From positions 186,001 through 250,000 of the forward strand of contig NZ_MOBP01000012.1 in the NCBI RefSeq assembly GCF_003732665.1: a stretch of DNA of 64,000 nt. The letters run 5' to 3'. This document shows, one piece after another, positions 43,555 through 57,500 of the stretch. Position 1 is the stretch's first letter; every line of letters begins with the position of its first letter. A program made the position numbers and the translations under genes. This stretch comes from Pseudomonas frederiksbergensis. Its GTDB lineage: Bacteria; Pseudomonadota; Gammaproteobacteria; Pseudomonadales; Pseudomonadaceae. The notes under the pieces are model-generated. The model saw nothing but the letters and a program-made list of their open reading frames with translations, was not told where the DNA came from and did no database searches.

Positions 43555-45285
43555 ATGAAAGGCGAGAAGAAAGAGAAGAAGCCAAAGAAGGACAAAAAGC
43601 CGAAACCGGGCTCGGTCATGCGTCTGATGTGGCGTAGCCACCCTTGGTTGACCCTCTTCACCTTGATCACCGGCATCATCAGCGGCGTGGCTTCCATCGC
43701 CGTGGTCAGCGTGATCAACAAAGCCATTCATGAAGAGGGCGCGCGCACCGATGCGCTGATCTGGTTTGTCGGCCTGAGTGTGGTGGCGCTGATCTTCCGC
43801 AATGGCGCCGCGTTGTTCCCGGCTTACGCCAGCATGCGCATCATGACCCGCTTGCGCATTGCCCTGTGCCGCAAGATTCTCGCCACGCCCCTGGAAGAAG
43901 TCGACCGCCGCGGCCCGCCTAACGTGCTGACCATGTTGACCAATGACATCCCGCAACTGAACACCACCCTGGTGGTCATGCCCACGGTGTTGATCGAGGC
44001 CACGGTGTTTGTGTTCGGCATCGCCTACCTGGCCTACCTGTCGTGGGTGGTGTTTGCCCTGACCCTGTCGCTGATGTTCGTCGGTGTGGTGCTGTATACG
44101 TTTTTCTTTCTCGGCGGCATACGCTACTCCGGCCGGGTGCGAGACGAGTTCACCTCGTTCAATGAATACACGCATGCCCTGGTGTTCGGCCTCAAGGAAC
44201 TGAAGCTCAACGGCATCCGCCGTCGCTGGTTTGCCCGCTCGGCGATCCAGGCGTCCTCGACCCGGGTGGCGCGCTTCAACTTCGTCGAGCGCTTGTGGTA
44301 CACCGCCGCCGATAACGTCGGCCAGTTCACTCTGTCGTTGTTGATCGGTTGCCTGCTGTTCGCCGCGCCCATGGTCGCTGCACTTGACCCGGAAGTGATG
44401 ACCGCCAGTGTGCTCGCGGTGCTCTACATCATGGGGCCGTTGTCGCTGCTGGTAGGGGCGATGCCAGTGTTGGCCGGTGGCCGGATCGCCTGTACGCGCC
44501 TGGCCGAGTTCGGTTTCTCGATCAACGACCCACACCCGGACCCGGTCGAACCCGAGGCGCCCGCCACCTTGCTGCTGGACCACAAGAAATACTGGGACAG
44601 CATCGAGCTGAAAGCCGTGAGCATGCATTACCAGGACAAAGTCACCGGGACCGGGTTCGGCCTGGGGCCAATCGATTTGAGCATCCAGTCTGGCGAGTTG
44701 ATCTACATCGTCGGCGGCAATGGCTGCGGCAAAAGCACCTTGGCCAAGGTGATCTGCGGCCTATACATCCCGCAAAGTGGCGAAGTGTTGCTCGACGGCA
44801 CGAACATTACCGATGACAGCCGCAGCGATTTCCGTGACCTGTTTTCGGCGGTGTTTTCCGACTTCCACCTGTTCAATCGCCTGATCGGCCCGGACGAAGA
44901 AGAGGGCAGTCCGGCACTGGCGCAAAAGTACCTGGAAACCCTGGGCCTGGCGGACAAGATCAAGATTGATGGCCTCGGTTATTCGACCATGAAGGAGTTG
45001 TCCTACGGCCAGCAAAAACGTCTGGCCCTGGTCTGTGCCTACATGGAAGACCGGCCAATCTACGTGCTCGACGAATGGGCCGCCGACCAGGACCCGCCGT
45101 TCAAGAAGTTCTTCTATGAAGAGCTGCTGCCGGACCTCAAGCATCGGGGCAAAACGGTGCTGATCATCACGCACGACGACCAGTATTTCCAACTGGCCGA
45201 CCGCATTATCAAGCTCGCCGACGGCAACATCGTCTCCGATATCAACTGCACCGTGCGCGACAAGAACCTGAGTTCCCTGGCGTAG
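43555..45285 (+). CDS. syrD: SyrD-like cyclic-peptide ABC exporter
   Basis: This encodes 576 residues, a half-transporter with membrane and ATPase domains fused (SyrD/PvdE type). A very basic N-terminus (MKGEKKEKKPKKDKKPK) precedes about six membrane helices to residue ~320. The ATPase part has Walker A 'GGNGCGKST' near 386, the ABC signature 'LSYGQQKR' near 483, Walker B 'IYVLDEWAADQDP' near 505 and the switch 'IITHDD'. SyrD exports syringomycin across the inner membrane. GAGG lies ten bases before the ATG. It lies between syrP and NRPS-D on the same strand, so it might serve both lipopeptides. A periplasmic/outer-membrane partner is not adjacent; the OprM-like gene at 2775 is a candidate. 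The 134 bp after it contain imperfect hairpins but no clear terminator with a T-run. Confidence 0.95.
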   Translation: MKGEKKEKKPKKDKKPKPGSVMRLMWRSHPWLTLFTLITGIISGVASIAVVSVINKAIHEEGARTDALIWFVGLSVVALIFRNGAALFPAYASMRIMTRLRIALCRKILATPLEEVDRRGPPNVLTMLTNDIPQLNTTLVVMPTVLIEATVFVFGIAYLAYLSWVVFALTLSLMFVGVVLYTFFFLGGIRYSGRVRDEFTSFNEYTHALVFGLKELKLNGIRRRWFARSAIQASSTRVARFNFVERLWYTAADNVGQFTLSLLIGCLLFAAPMVAALDPEVMTASVLAVLYIMGPLSLLVGAMPVLAGGRIACTRLAEFGFSINDPHPDPVEPEAPATLLLDHKKYWDSIELKAVSMHYQDKVTGTGFGLGPIDLSIQSGELIYIVGGNGCGKSTLAKVICGLYIPQSGEVLLDGTNITDDSRSDFRDLFSAVFSDFHLFNRLIGPDEEEGSPALAQKYLETLGLADKIKIDGLGYSTMKELSYGQQKRLALVCAYMEDRPIYVLDEWAADQDPPFKKFFYEELLPDLKHRGKTVLIITHDDQYFQLADRIIKLADGNIVSDINCTVRDKNLSSLA

Positions 45286-45419
45286 CACCCGCCACATCTG
45301 CCTGCATCGCCGCCGAGCCTGACCACAGGCCGGTTCGGCGCACTGATTCCATACCCACTCCAAGCGTGCCCGGCGCCTTTTGCGTCGGGTGGCACTGACA
45401 AATCTTCGAGAAGGAACTT

Positions 45420-45512
45420 ATGAAATTTATCGCTGCTCGTGTGTTGGGCGACTTTGTCGCGACAGGTTTTTCCGTGGCTGAGGCCGTGCGTGCAGTGGAG
45501 TGCCGGGCATGA
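45420..45512 (+). CDS. 30-residue ORF coupled to the start of NRPS-D
   Basis: ATG at 45420 with AAGGA seven bases upstream opens MKFIAARVLGDFVATGFSVA and ten more residues, ending ECRA. Its stop TGA shares ATGA with the NRPS-D start (4-bp overlap). A good ribosome site and exact overlap argue for real translation, with a role in coupling ribosomes into the giant ORF. No family is recognised. The alternative is that it is an accident of a longer untranslated leader; the GGAG site for NRPS-D lies inside it. Confidence 0.55.
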   Translation: MKFIAARVLGDFVATGFSVAEAVRAVECRA

Positions 45513-48500
45513 ATCAACGTCTCGATCTGTCGCCTGCCTACCCATTGACCGCCGCACAGCGCGACATCTGGCTCGACCAGATGACCCAGGGCGACTCGCC
45601 GCTCTACACCATCGGTGGCTACATCCAGATCAAGGGCAGCGTAGACCCCGAGCGCTTTGAGCGGGCCATCAATCTGCTGATCCAAAAGCACGATGCCCTG
45701 CGCACGGTGTTGCTGCCCAACGTGGGCGAAGAGGGCGCGACGATGCAGGCGTTGGCCGCTGCCATGGCGGAGCAGGTGCCGTTGCAGGACTTCTCCGATA
45801 GCGCCGACCCAGAGGCCGCGGTGCAAGCCTGGATGCAGCAGCAGATTGAGCGTCCCTTTGCGCTGGACGGTGGTCCGCTGTTCCGTTTTCATCTGGCCAA
45901 GCTCGGTGACGCGTCGTTCTATTTCGTCGCCCACGTCCATCATCTGATCCAGGACGGCTGGGGCATCAGCCTGATGTTCGATTCGGTTGGCGTGCTGTAT
46001 AGCGCGTTGGAAAACGATGAAGTGCCGGAGCTGGCGGCGCCGTCCTATGTGGAATTCATCCATGACGATGCCCGTTATCGTGAGTCCCCGCGCTTCCAGC
46101 GTGACCAGGCCTATTGGTTGGAGAAATACCGCGATGTGCCGGAGCCGTTGTTCGTCGCCCGTTACCGCGATCAGTACCCGGACCGTGGGGCGCCGAGCCG
46201 AGTCGTCACCCAACGCTATCCGCATTCGCTGAACGAGCGCATCGATGTCCTGGCGCAATCGCTCCAGGTGTCGCGCTTCCATGTGCTGCTGGCGGCGCTG
46301 TATGTCTATTTTGTGCGCACGCCGCAACGGGATGAGCTGGTGATCGGCCTGCCGATCCTCAACCGCTCCAACGCCAGTTTCCGTAACACCCTGGGCTTGT
46401 TCACCCAGGTCAGTGCCGTGCGTTTGCAATTCAGTGATGAGCTGTCGTTTGCGGAACTGGCCCAGGAGATTGCGCGCACCCTCAAGCAGGATTATCGCCA
46501 CCAGCGTTACCCGCTCAGCGATATGAACCGTTCCCTGGGCCTGCGTCGCGACGACCGCGCCCAGTTGTTCGACCTGTCGTTCTCCTATGAACAAGTCGAC
46601 CATCAGTTCCTGTACGGCCAGGCGCCGGCCAGTGTGGTGAAGAGTTCCAGCAACCACGAACAGACGCCGCTGACCATCCACATCCGCACCAGCCCCCACG
46701 ACGAAACGGCGTGGATGCACTTCACCTACAACGAGGCGTATTTCAAAGAAGCCGATGTCGAGGCGATGGTCGAGCGCTTCATGCATGTGCTGGAGCAGGG
46801 TTTGGCGGATCACGGTTTGCCGGTCCACGGGTTTGTTTTGCCGACGCCGGCCGAAGTCCTGACGCTGCAAACCTGGAACGCCACTGAGACGGTGTACGAG
46901 CAGGACCGCACGATCCATGGCTTGTTCGAAGCCCAGGTGCTTGCGCAACCCGATGCCGTGGCAGTGGTGTTTGAAGATCAGCGCCTGACTTACAGCGAGT
47001 TGAATGCCCGGGCTAACCAGGTCGCGCATCGCCTGTTGGACCTTGGCGTGCGCCCGGATGAGCGGGTGGCGATTTGTGTCGAGCGTGGGCTGGAGATGAT
47101 TGTCGGCCTGCTGGGCATCCTCAAGGCCGGCGCCGGTTACGTGCCGCTGGACCCGGCGTATCCGCTGGAACGCCTGACGTTCATGCTCGATGACAGCGCG
47201 CCGGTAGCGTTGCTGGCTCAATCGGCAGTGCTTGAACTGCTGCCGGCTGTTGATGCGCCGGTGTTGTTGCTTGATCAGCTCGAAGCGTCGGATCGGGTGC
47301 ACAACCCCGATGTCAGCTCGCTGGCACAGCACCTGGCCTACGTGATCTACACCTCCGGTTCGACCGGTCTGCCCAAAGGCGTGATGGTCGAACATCGCAA
47401 CGTTGCCCGATTGTTTTGCGCGACTCAGGACTGGTTCGACTTTGGCCCGCAAGACGTCTGGGCGTTGTTCCATTCCTTTGCCTTCGATTTCTCGGTCTGG
47501 GAAATCTGGGGCGCGTTGACCCATGGCGGCCGTTTGCTGGTGGTGCCGCAACTGGTCAGCCGTTCGCCGCAAGATTGCTACGCGCTGCTGTGCGAGGCCG
47601 GCGTGACGGTGCTGAACCAGACGCCGAGCGCGTTCCGCCAGTTGATCGCGGCCCAGGGCGAAAGCAATTTGAGCCATAGCCTGCGCCAGGTCATCTTCGG
47701 TGGTGAAGCGCTGGAAACCGGCATCCTCAAGCCTTGGTATGCCCGGGAAACCAATGCGAAAACGCAATTGGTCAACATGTACGGCATCACCGAAACCACG
47801 GTGCACGTGACCTATCGCCCGTTGACCGCCGCCGATGCGCAATTAATCGGCGTCAGCCCGATCGGCAAGCGCATCCCCGATCTGCGCCTGTACCTGCTCG
47901 ATGCCCACGGCCAAGCGGTGCCGGTGGGTGTCGAGGGTGAGTTGTATGTCGGCGGCGCCGGCGTGGCCCGGGGTTACCTGAACCGGCCGCAGTTGAACGC
48001 AGAACGGTTTATCGATGATCCGTTTGCCGCTGAACCCCATGCGCGGATGTACCGCACCGGTGACCTCGGCCGCTGGCTGGCGGACGGCAACCTGGAATAC
48101 CTGGGGCGCAACGATGACCAGGTGAAGATCCGCGGCTTCCGGATTGAACTGGGCGAAATCGAAGCGAAACTGGCGGCGTGCGACCACGTGCGTCACGCCG
48201 TGGTCATCGCCCGGGAAGACGAACCGGGGGACAAACGCCTGGTGGCATACGTGATCGCCAAGGACGGTGAACAACTGTCCGCCACGCAATTGCGCACCCA
48301 ACTGCTGGGCTCGTTGGCCGAGTACATGGTCCCCAGCGCGTTCGTGACGCTGGGGACATTCCCGCTGACCGCCAACGGCAAACTTGACCGCAAGGCCTTG
48401 CCGGCACCGGATTCAACAGCCTATGCCAGCCGTGAATATGAAGCGCCAGTGGGCGCGGTGGAAATTACTCTCGCGGCGTTGTGGGTCGAGCTGCTGGGGG

Positions 48501-51500
48501 TCGAACAGGTAGGGCGTCACGACCGCTTCTTTGAGCTGGGCGGGCATTCGCTGTTGGCGGTCAAGCTGATCGAGCGCATGCGTCAGGTCAACCTGAATGC
48601 CGATGTGCGCGTGTTGTTTGGCCAGCCAACCCTGGCCACGCTTGCCGCCGCCGCAGGTGCAAGCACCGGGATCATCGTCCCGGCCAACGGCATTACGCCG
48701 CACTGCGCACGCATCACCCCGGACATGCTGCCCCTGGCCACACTGCGCCAGGACGAAATCGACCGTATCGTCGCCAGCGTTCCCGGTGGCGTGGCCAATG
48801 TGCAAGACATCTACGGCCTGGTCCCGCTGCAGGAAGGCATTCTCTATCACCACTTGGCCACCGAAATCGGCGACCCGTACCTGCTGCAAGCCACGCTGCG
48901 CATGGGCAGTCGCGCACACTTGGACACCTTCGTGCAGTCCCTGCAATCGGTGATCGAACGCCACGACATCCTGCGCACCGCGGTGGCGTGGGAAGGGCTG
49001 GACGAACCGGTGCAAGTGGTCTGGCGCGAAGCGCGGATCGGCGCCCATGAGGTTGTGCTGGACCCGGCCCAGGGCGATATCGCTGATCAATTGCAAACCC
49101 GTTTCGATCCACGCCACACCCGCTTCGACCTGCGCCAGGCCCCGCTCATGCGCATTCACTTCGCCGAAGACGTGGCCGGCGCGAGTTGGGTGGCGATTCT
49201 GCTGTTCCACCATTTGATCGACGATGCGACGTCGCTGGCACTGTTGGGCCAGGAAATCGAGGCCTTCAGCGAGGGCCGTTCGGCACAGTTGCCGGTGTCG
49301 GTGCCGTATCGCAACTACGTGGCGCAGGTTCGACTCGCGGCGAGCAGCGCGCAACAGGAAGTGTTTTTCGGCGAGATGCTGGGGGACGTGGACGAGCCGA
49401 CCCTGCCGTTCGGTTTGCAGGATGTGCAGGGCGATGGCAGCGGCATGGAAGAGGCGTCGCTGCCGCTGAATGCCGAACTGGGTCAGCGGTTACGCGCCCA
49501 GGCCCGGCGGTTGGGCGTCAGCAGCGCCAGCCTGCATCACCTGGCATGGGGCCAGGTGGTCGGGCGTTTGGCCGGGCGTCAGGATGTGGTGTTCGGCACC
49601 GTTTTGATGGGCCGATTGCACAGCGGTGAAGATGCCGAGCGTGCCTTGGGCATGTTCATCAACACCTTGCCGCTGCGGGTGGATGCAGGCGGGCAGGGTG
49701 TCCTGGCCGCGCTGAAAACCACCCATGCGCGGCTGGCGGCACTGATGGGCCACGAGCATGCGCCGTTGTCCCTGGCCCAACGTTGCAGCGGGGTTGCCGC
49801 GCCGGCGCCGTTGTTCAGCGCGTTGATGAACTACCGCCACGGCGCCGTGGGCGCGCAGGCGCCGAAAGATGCGGGCAATGCCCGGCTCTGGGCGGGTGTG
49901 ACGATCCTCGGTGGCGAAGAGCGGACCAACTTTCCGCTCTCGCTGTCGGTGGACGATCTCGGTCAATCGTTCGGCTTGACGGTGCAAGCCGTCGCCGGGA
50001 TTGGCGCCCAGCGCGTCTGCGGCTATATGCACACCGTGCTTGAAGCGTTGGTCGATGCCCTTGATAAAGATACGAATACGCCGCTGCACAACCTCGCCTT
50101 CCTGCCCGACGCCGAGCGCGGGCAGTTGCTCAACGACTTCAATGCTTTCGACGCGGACTATCCGTCGGGGCTGATCCATCAGTTATTCGAAGCCCATGCC
50201 GCCGCGCAGCCTGAGGCCATCGCGGTGACCTATGAAGACCAGCGCCTGAGTTACGGCGAGCTCAATCAGCTCGCCAACCAGATCGCCCATCGCCTGATCG
50301 AACTGGGCATCGCTGCCGACGAACGTGTGGCGATTTGCGTGGACCGCAGCCTGGAAATGGTCGCCGGGCTGATCGGCATTCTCAAGGCCGGCGCCGGTTA
50401 TGTGCCGCTGGACCCGGCGTATCCCGCCGAACGCCTGGCGTACATGCTGGAGGACAGCGCGCCGAAAGTGCTGCTGACCCAAAGCCGTTTGAAAGAACGA
50501 TTCCCGCAGGTGAGCGTGCCGGTGTTGCTGCTCGACGCCGGTTTCCGCGGTCAGCCGACAGCCAATCCCGATGTTCGCGAATTGGCCCCGCATCACCTGG
50601 CCTACGTGATCTACACCTCGGGTTCAACCGGCCAACCGAAAGGCGTGGCCATGGCCCACGCGCCGCTGGTCAACCTGATGCAGTGGCAAATCGCGCAGCT
50701 AGTGCCGGCGCGCACCTTGCAGTTCGCCGCCCTCGGTTTCGACGTGGCGTTCCAGGAAGTGTTCAGCACCCTCTGCGCGGGCGCCGAGTTGTCGCTGATC
50801 CATGCCGACACCCGCCTGAATTTCCACGCGTTGTTCCAGCATATCGCCCAGCAAAACATCGAACGCCTGTACCTGCCGTGCGTGGCGCTGCAAGCCCTGG
50901 CGGAAACGGTGATCAGCGATGGCGCGAGCGGACCACTGGCCTGCGGGCTGCGGGATGTCATCACCGCTGGCGAACAATTGCGCATCACGCCACAGATCCG
51001 TGGGTTTTTCGAACGCCTGCCAGACTGCCGTTTGCACAACCATTACGGCCCGACCGAATCCCACGTGACCACGGCGTTGACCCTGGCGGACGATGCGGCG
51101 AGCTGGCCAATCCTGCCCGCCATCGGCCAACCGGTGGCCAACACCCGCATTTACTTGCTGGACGAACACCTGCAACCGGTGCCGGTCGGCGTGGCCGGCG
51201 AGATCCATATTGGCGGTGCCTGCGTGGCTCGCGGCTACCTGAATCGCCCGGAACTGACCGCCGAGCGTTTTATTCGCGATCCGTTCAACGCTGAGGGGCG
51301 TCTGTACAAGACTGGCGACCTTGGCCGCTATCAGGCGGATGGCTGCATCGATTACCTGGGCCGCAACGACGATCAGATCAAGATCCGTGGTTTTCGCGTC
51401 GAACTGGGCGAGATCGAATCCCGCCTCGGCCAGCATGCCGGCGTCAGGTCGGCGGCCGTGTTGGCCCGTGAGGACAGCCCCGGCGACAAGCGTTTGGTGG

Positions 51501-54500
51501 CGTACTTCACCGCGCAAACGGACGGCACTGCGCCGGACGCTGATTCGCTTCGCGCCCATCTTCAGGCCCTGTTGCCGGACTACATGGTCCCGGCAGCCTA
51601 TGTGCTGCTGGAAAAACTGCCGCTGTCGCCCAACGGCAAACTCGACCGCCGCGCCTTGCCGGTCCCGGAGGCGGAGGCCTTTGCCAGCCGTGAATACGAA
51701 GCGCCCATCGGTCAGGTCGAAACAACCCTGGCCAGCCTCTGGGCCGACGTGCTCGGCGTGGCGCAGGTTGGGCGGCACGATCATTTCTTCGAACTCGGTG
51801 GGCATTCGCTGCTGGCAGTGAAGCTGATCGAACGCATGCGCCAGGCCGGTTTGAGCGCTGATGTGCGAGTGTTGTTCGGTCAACCGACCCTGGCGGCACT
51901 TGCGGCGGCGGTGGGTGGCAACAATGAGGTGGTGGTGCCAGCGAATGGCATTACCCCGAATTGCTCACTTATCACCCCGGCAATGCTGACGCTGGTGAAA
52001 TTGAACCAGGACACCATCGACCGCGTCGTGGCCAAAGTCCCGGGTGGCACGGGCAACGTGCAGGACATCTACCCGCTGGCGCCGCTGCAAGAAGGCATTC
52101 TCTACCACCATATTTCCGCTGAGCAGGGCGATCCGTACCTGCTGCAAGCGTCGTTCGCCATGACCAGCCGTGCCCAACTCGACGGGTTTATCCAGGCGTT
52201 GCAGGCGATGATCGATCGCCACGACATCCTGCGCACGGCGATGGTCTGGGAAGGCCTGGACCAGCCGTTGCAAGTGGTCTTGCGCCAGGCAACCCTGAGC
52301 GTTGAAGACATCGCAGCCGATCCGGCGTTGGGCGATGTCGCCAGCCAATTGGCCCGGCGCTTCGACCCGGCCCACACCCGTCTGGACCTGGGCAACGCGC
52401 CGCTGATGCACCTGGCCTGTGCCTGGGACGCGAGCCACCAGCGCTGGGTGGCGATCCTGCTGTTCCACCACATCGCCCTCGACCACACCGCGCTGGACGT
52501 GATGCACGACGAGATGCTGGTTTACCAGAACGGTGAAGCCGAGGGGCTGAGCCCGGCCACGCCATATCGCAATTACGTGGCCCAGGCCCTGCTGGGCGTG
52601 AGCCGTGAGCAACATGAACGCTTCTTCCGCGACATGCTCGGCGATGTCGACGAACCGACACTGCCGTTCGGTCTGCGTGAGGTCCAGGGCGATGGCCGTG
52701 GCATCCAGGAGGTCAAGCTCAACCTTGATCCCGTCCTGAGCCAGCGCCTGCGCACTCAAGCGCGACTGCTGGGGGTGAGTGCGGCGAGCCTGCATCATCT
52801 GGCATGGGCGCGGGTGTTGGGGCGTGTTTCCGGGCGCGACGATGTGATATTCGGCACCGTTTTGCTCGGGCGGATGCAGGGTGGCGAAGGCGCCGACCGG
52901 GCGCTGGGGATGTTCATCAACACCTTGCCGTTGCGGGTGAAACTGGGCGAGCAGGACGTGCGCAGTGGCGTGAAGGCGACCCATGCGCGGCTCACCGCGC
53001 TGCTCGGCCATGAGCACGCGTCGCTGGCACTGGCCCAGCGTTGCAGTGGGGTGCCGGCGTCGTTGCCGCTGTTCAGTGCCTTGCTGAACTACCGACACAG
53101 TGCGCACCAGGACAACGATGGCGTCGAGCTGTGGGCCGGCACTGAAGTGCTGGGTGTGATGGAACGCACCAACTATCCGTGCATGTTGTCGGTGGACGAC
53201 CAGGGCGAAGGCTTCCTGTTGAGCGTGCAAACGGCGGGAGCGGTGGACGCTGAGCGGGTGGGCGCCTACATGCAAACGGCGTTGGCGAGCCTGGTGGATG
53301 CATTGGAATTCGCGCCTGGGTCATCCCTGGAGGCGTTGGATATTTTGTCGGTGGACGAGCGTCGGCAGTTGGCCGGGTTCAATGCTAACGAGGCTGAGTA
53401 TCCGCTGGACCAGACGGTCCATGGGCTGTTTGAAGCTCAGGTTGAGCGCACGCCGGATGCGCTGGCAGTGGTCAATGGTGAGCAGCGCTTGAGCTATCGC
53501 GAGTTGAATGAGCGGGCGAACCGGTTGGCGCATTATCTGCGCGGGCAGGGTGTTCGGGCGGATTCTCGGGTAGCGATTTGTGTGGAGCGCACGGCGGATA
53601 TGGTCGTCGGGTTGCTGGCTATTTTGAAGGCTGGGGGCGGTTATGTGCCGCTGGACCCGGCTTATCCGCTGGATCGGATTGCCTACATGTTGCAGGACAG
53701 CGCGCCGGCAGTGGTGTTGGCGCAAGCCGCCACACTGGGGTTGCTGAGCGAAGCGTCGATGCCGCTGATCAATCTGGACAGCCGCATTTGGCAGGAGCAA
53801 TCCGTCTCCAACCCTGTGATTGAAGGTCTGACCTCGGCGCATCTGGCCTACGTGATCTACACCTCCGGTTCCACCGGGTTGCCCAAAGGCGTAATGATCG
53901 AACACCGCAACACGGTGAACTTCCTGACCTGGGCGCATCGTTCGTTCGACGAATCGACGTTGGCGAAAACCCTGTTCTCGACGTCGTTGAACTTCGATTT
54001 GGCGGTCTATGAATGCTTCGCACCGCTGACCTCCGGCGGCAGCATCGATGTCGTCACTAATGTGCTGGAACTGTTGAAGGGCGAGCACGACGTCACCTTG
54101 ATCAACACCGTGCCGTCGGCGCTTAAAGCCTTGCTGGAATCGGGCGGTGTAAGCGCCAACGTGCACACCGTCAACGTCGCCGGCGAAGCGCTCAAACGCA
54201 GCCTGGTGGAAAGCCTGTTCGAACAGACCAGCGTCCAGCGCCTGTGCAACCTCTACGGCCCTTCGGAAACCACGACCTACTCAAGTTGGGTGTCGATGGA
54301 CCGTGAAGACGGCTTTGCGGCACACATCGGCAAACCCGTGGCCAACACCCAGTTCTACTTGCTGGATGAACACCAACAACCCGTGCCACTGGGCGTGCCG
54401 GGCGAAATCTACATCGGCGGCGGCGGCGTGGCGCGGGGTTATCTGAACCGCGACGACCTCACCGCCGAACGTTTCCTCAGCGACCCCTTCAGCACCGACG

Positions 54501-57500
54501 GCCGGATGTACCGCACGGGCGATCTGGGCCGCTACCTGCCAGATGGCAACATCGAATACCTGGGCCGCAACGACGACCAGGTGAAAATCCGTGGCTTCCG
54601 TATCGAACTCGGCGAAATCGAAACCCGTTTGGCTCAACACGCTGAAGTCAAGGAAGCCGTGGTCGTGGCCCGGGAAGACGTGCCCGGCGAACAGCGCCTG
54701 GTCGCGTACTACACGGCGCCAGAAGCGTTGGACATCGACGACTTGCGCCGCCATCTGCACGCGCAACTCCCTGACTACATGCTGCCGTCGGCCTACGTTC
54801 ACCTCGACGCCTTGCCGCTGACCCCCAACGGCAAACTCGACCGCAAGGCTTTGCCGGCACCGGATCTGAATGCCGTTATCACCCACGGCTACGAAGCTCC
54901 CCTCGGCGAAACCGAAATCACATTGGCGCGAATCTGGGCGCAAGTCCTCAATGTGCAACAGGTTGGTCGTCACGATCACTTCTTCGAACTGGGCGGCCAT
55001 TCGCTGTTGGCCGTCAGCCTCATGGAGCGCATGCGTCAGGCCGGTTTGAGTGCCGATGTACGCGTGCTGTTCAGTCAACCGACCCTGGCCGCGCTGGCCG
55101 CAGCGGTCGGCGGTGACAGCCGCGAGGTCGAGGTTCCCGCGAATCTGATTGCGCTGGATTGCGCACGCATCACCCCGGCCATGCTGCCGCTGGTCACGTT
55201 GAGCCAGGACGCCATCGAACGCATCGTCGCCTGCGTCCCCGGCGGCGCCGGCAACGTGCAGGACATCTACCCCCTGGCGCCGTTGCAGGAAGGCATCCTC
55301 TATCACCACCTCGCCGCCGAGCAGGGCGATCCGTACGTGCTGCAGGCACAATTCGCGTTCGACAGCCGCGCGCGCCTGGACGATTTCACCCAGGCCTTAC
55401 AGGGCGTGATTGATCGCCATGACATCCTTCGTACCTCGATGGCCTGGGAAGGGCTGGACGAGCCGGTGCAAGTGGTCTGGCGCCATGCTGTGCTGAGTGT
55501 CGAGCAAGCGTTTATGCCGGATCAGGATGGTGACATCCTCGCGCAGATGCAGGCGAGTTTCGACTCCCGCCACCATCGCCTCGACATCCGCCAGGCGCCG
55601 CTGATGTGCATCCGTTTTGCCCAGGATGATCAGCGCTGGATCGCCACGCTGCTGTTTCACCACATGGCCCTCGACCACACGGCGCTGGAAGTGGTGCGCC
55701 ATGAAATGCAGGCGCATTTGCTCGGCCAGTCGCAACAATTGGGCGATGCCGTGCCGTACCGCAACTACGTGGCCCAGGCGCGCCTTGGCGTCAGCCGTGA
55801 GGAGCACGAAGCGTTTTTCCGCGACATGCTCGGCGATATCGATGAACCGACGCTGCCGTTTGGTTTGCAGGATGTGCAGGGCGACGGCGGTGATATCGAA
55901 GAAGCCAGACAGTCTGTAGATGCCGCACTCAGCCGGCGTCTGCGAGCCCAGGCGCGGCAGCTCGGTGTGAGCGCCGCGAGCCTGGTTCACCTGGCCTGGG
56001 CGCAAGTGCTCGGCCGGGTGTCGGGCCGCGAAGAAGTGGTGTTCGGCACCGTGTTGATGGGGCGGATGCAGGGCGGCGAGGGCGCCGAACGGGCGCTGGG
56101 CATGTTTATCAATACCTTGCCGCTGCGGGTCAGCGTCGGCGCCCTGGGCGCACGCGCCGCCGTCAAGGCGACCCACGCAAGGCTAACCGGGCTGTTGGGG
56201 CATGAACATGCCTCACTGGCATTGGCCCAGCGTTGCAGTGGGGTGGTTGCACCGACGCCGCTGTTCAGCGCGTTGCTCAACTTCCGACACTCCAACGCGG
56301 AACCTATCCATTTGGGCGAGTCTGCGGCCTGGAGCGGAATCGAGGCGCTGGGCGGCGAAGAACGCACCAACTACCCGCTGACATTGAGCGTCGATGACTT
56401 GGGCCAAGGCTTCAGCCTGACGGCGCAGGTGATATCGCAGGTGGGTGCCCAGCGTGTCTGCGGCTATATGCAAGTGGCGTTGGAAAGCCTGGTGAATGCG
56501 CTGGAGCACGCGCCGCAAACGCTGTTGCACAACCTGACGATTTTGCCGGCGGCCGAACGTCGGCAGTTGCTCGACACCTGGAATGCACCGCTGGGCGAGT
56601 TCGCCAGTGACGCTACGATTCAGGGCTTGTTTGAAGCCAGGGTAGCTGAGCAGCCGGACGCAGTGGCCGTGGTGTTTGAAGCGTTGACGCTGACTTATGG
56701 CGAACTTAACGCCCGATCGAACCAAGTCGCCCATCACCTGATCGAGCTGGGCATTCGCCCGGATGATCGGGTGGCGATTTGTGTCGAACGGGGCCTGGCG
56801 ATGATCGTCGGGCTGCTGGGGATTCTGAAGGCGGGCGCCGGTTATGTGCCGCTGGACCCGGCGTATCCCCAGGATCGGATCAGCTACATGCTGGAAGACA
56901 GCACGCCAGTCGCGGTGCTCGCGCAATCGGCGACTGAGCATCTGCTGGGTGCGGTTTCGGTGCCGCTGATCAATCTCGATGGCGACGATTGGCAGGGCAA
57001 ATCCGTCGCCAATCCGTCGGTGCCGGGCCTGTCGTCATCGCACCTGGCTTATGTGATCTACACCTCGGGTTCGACCGGTTTGCCCAAAGGCGTGATGGTC
57101 GAACATCGCAACGTGGCGCGGCTGTTTTCGGCGACGCAACCGTGGTTCGACTTCGGCCCGCAAGACGTCTGGGCCTTGTTCCACTCGTTTGCCTTCGACT
57201 TCTCGGTCTGGGAAATCTGGGGCGCGCTGACCCACGGCGGTCGTTTGCTGGTGGTGCCGCAACTGGTCAGTCGCTCGCCGGCGGATTGCTACACGCTGCT
57301 GTGCGAGGCCGGTGTCACGGTGCTGAACCAGACGCCGAGCGCGTTCCGCCAGTTGATTGCGGCGCAGGGCGAAAGCGACCTGAGTCATAGATTGCGCCAG
57401 GTGATTTTCGGCGGTGAAGCGCTGGAAACCGGGATTCTCAAGCCTTGGTATGGCCGCTCGCAGAATGGGCAGACGCAACTGGTCAACATGTACGGCATCA

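Noticed and set aside
45298..45388. Imperfect hairpins after syrD (CGCCGA...TCGGCG and CCCGGCGC...GCGTCGGG)
   Set aside because: No T-run, and imperfect stems are common in GC-rich DNA; read-through into NRPS-D is as likely.
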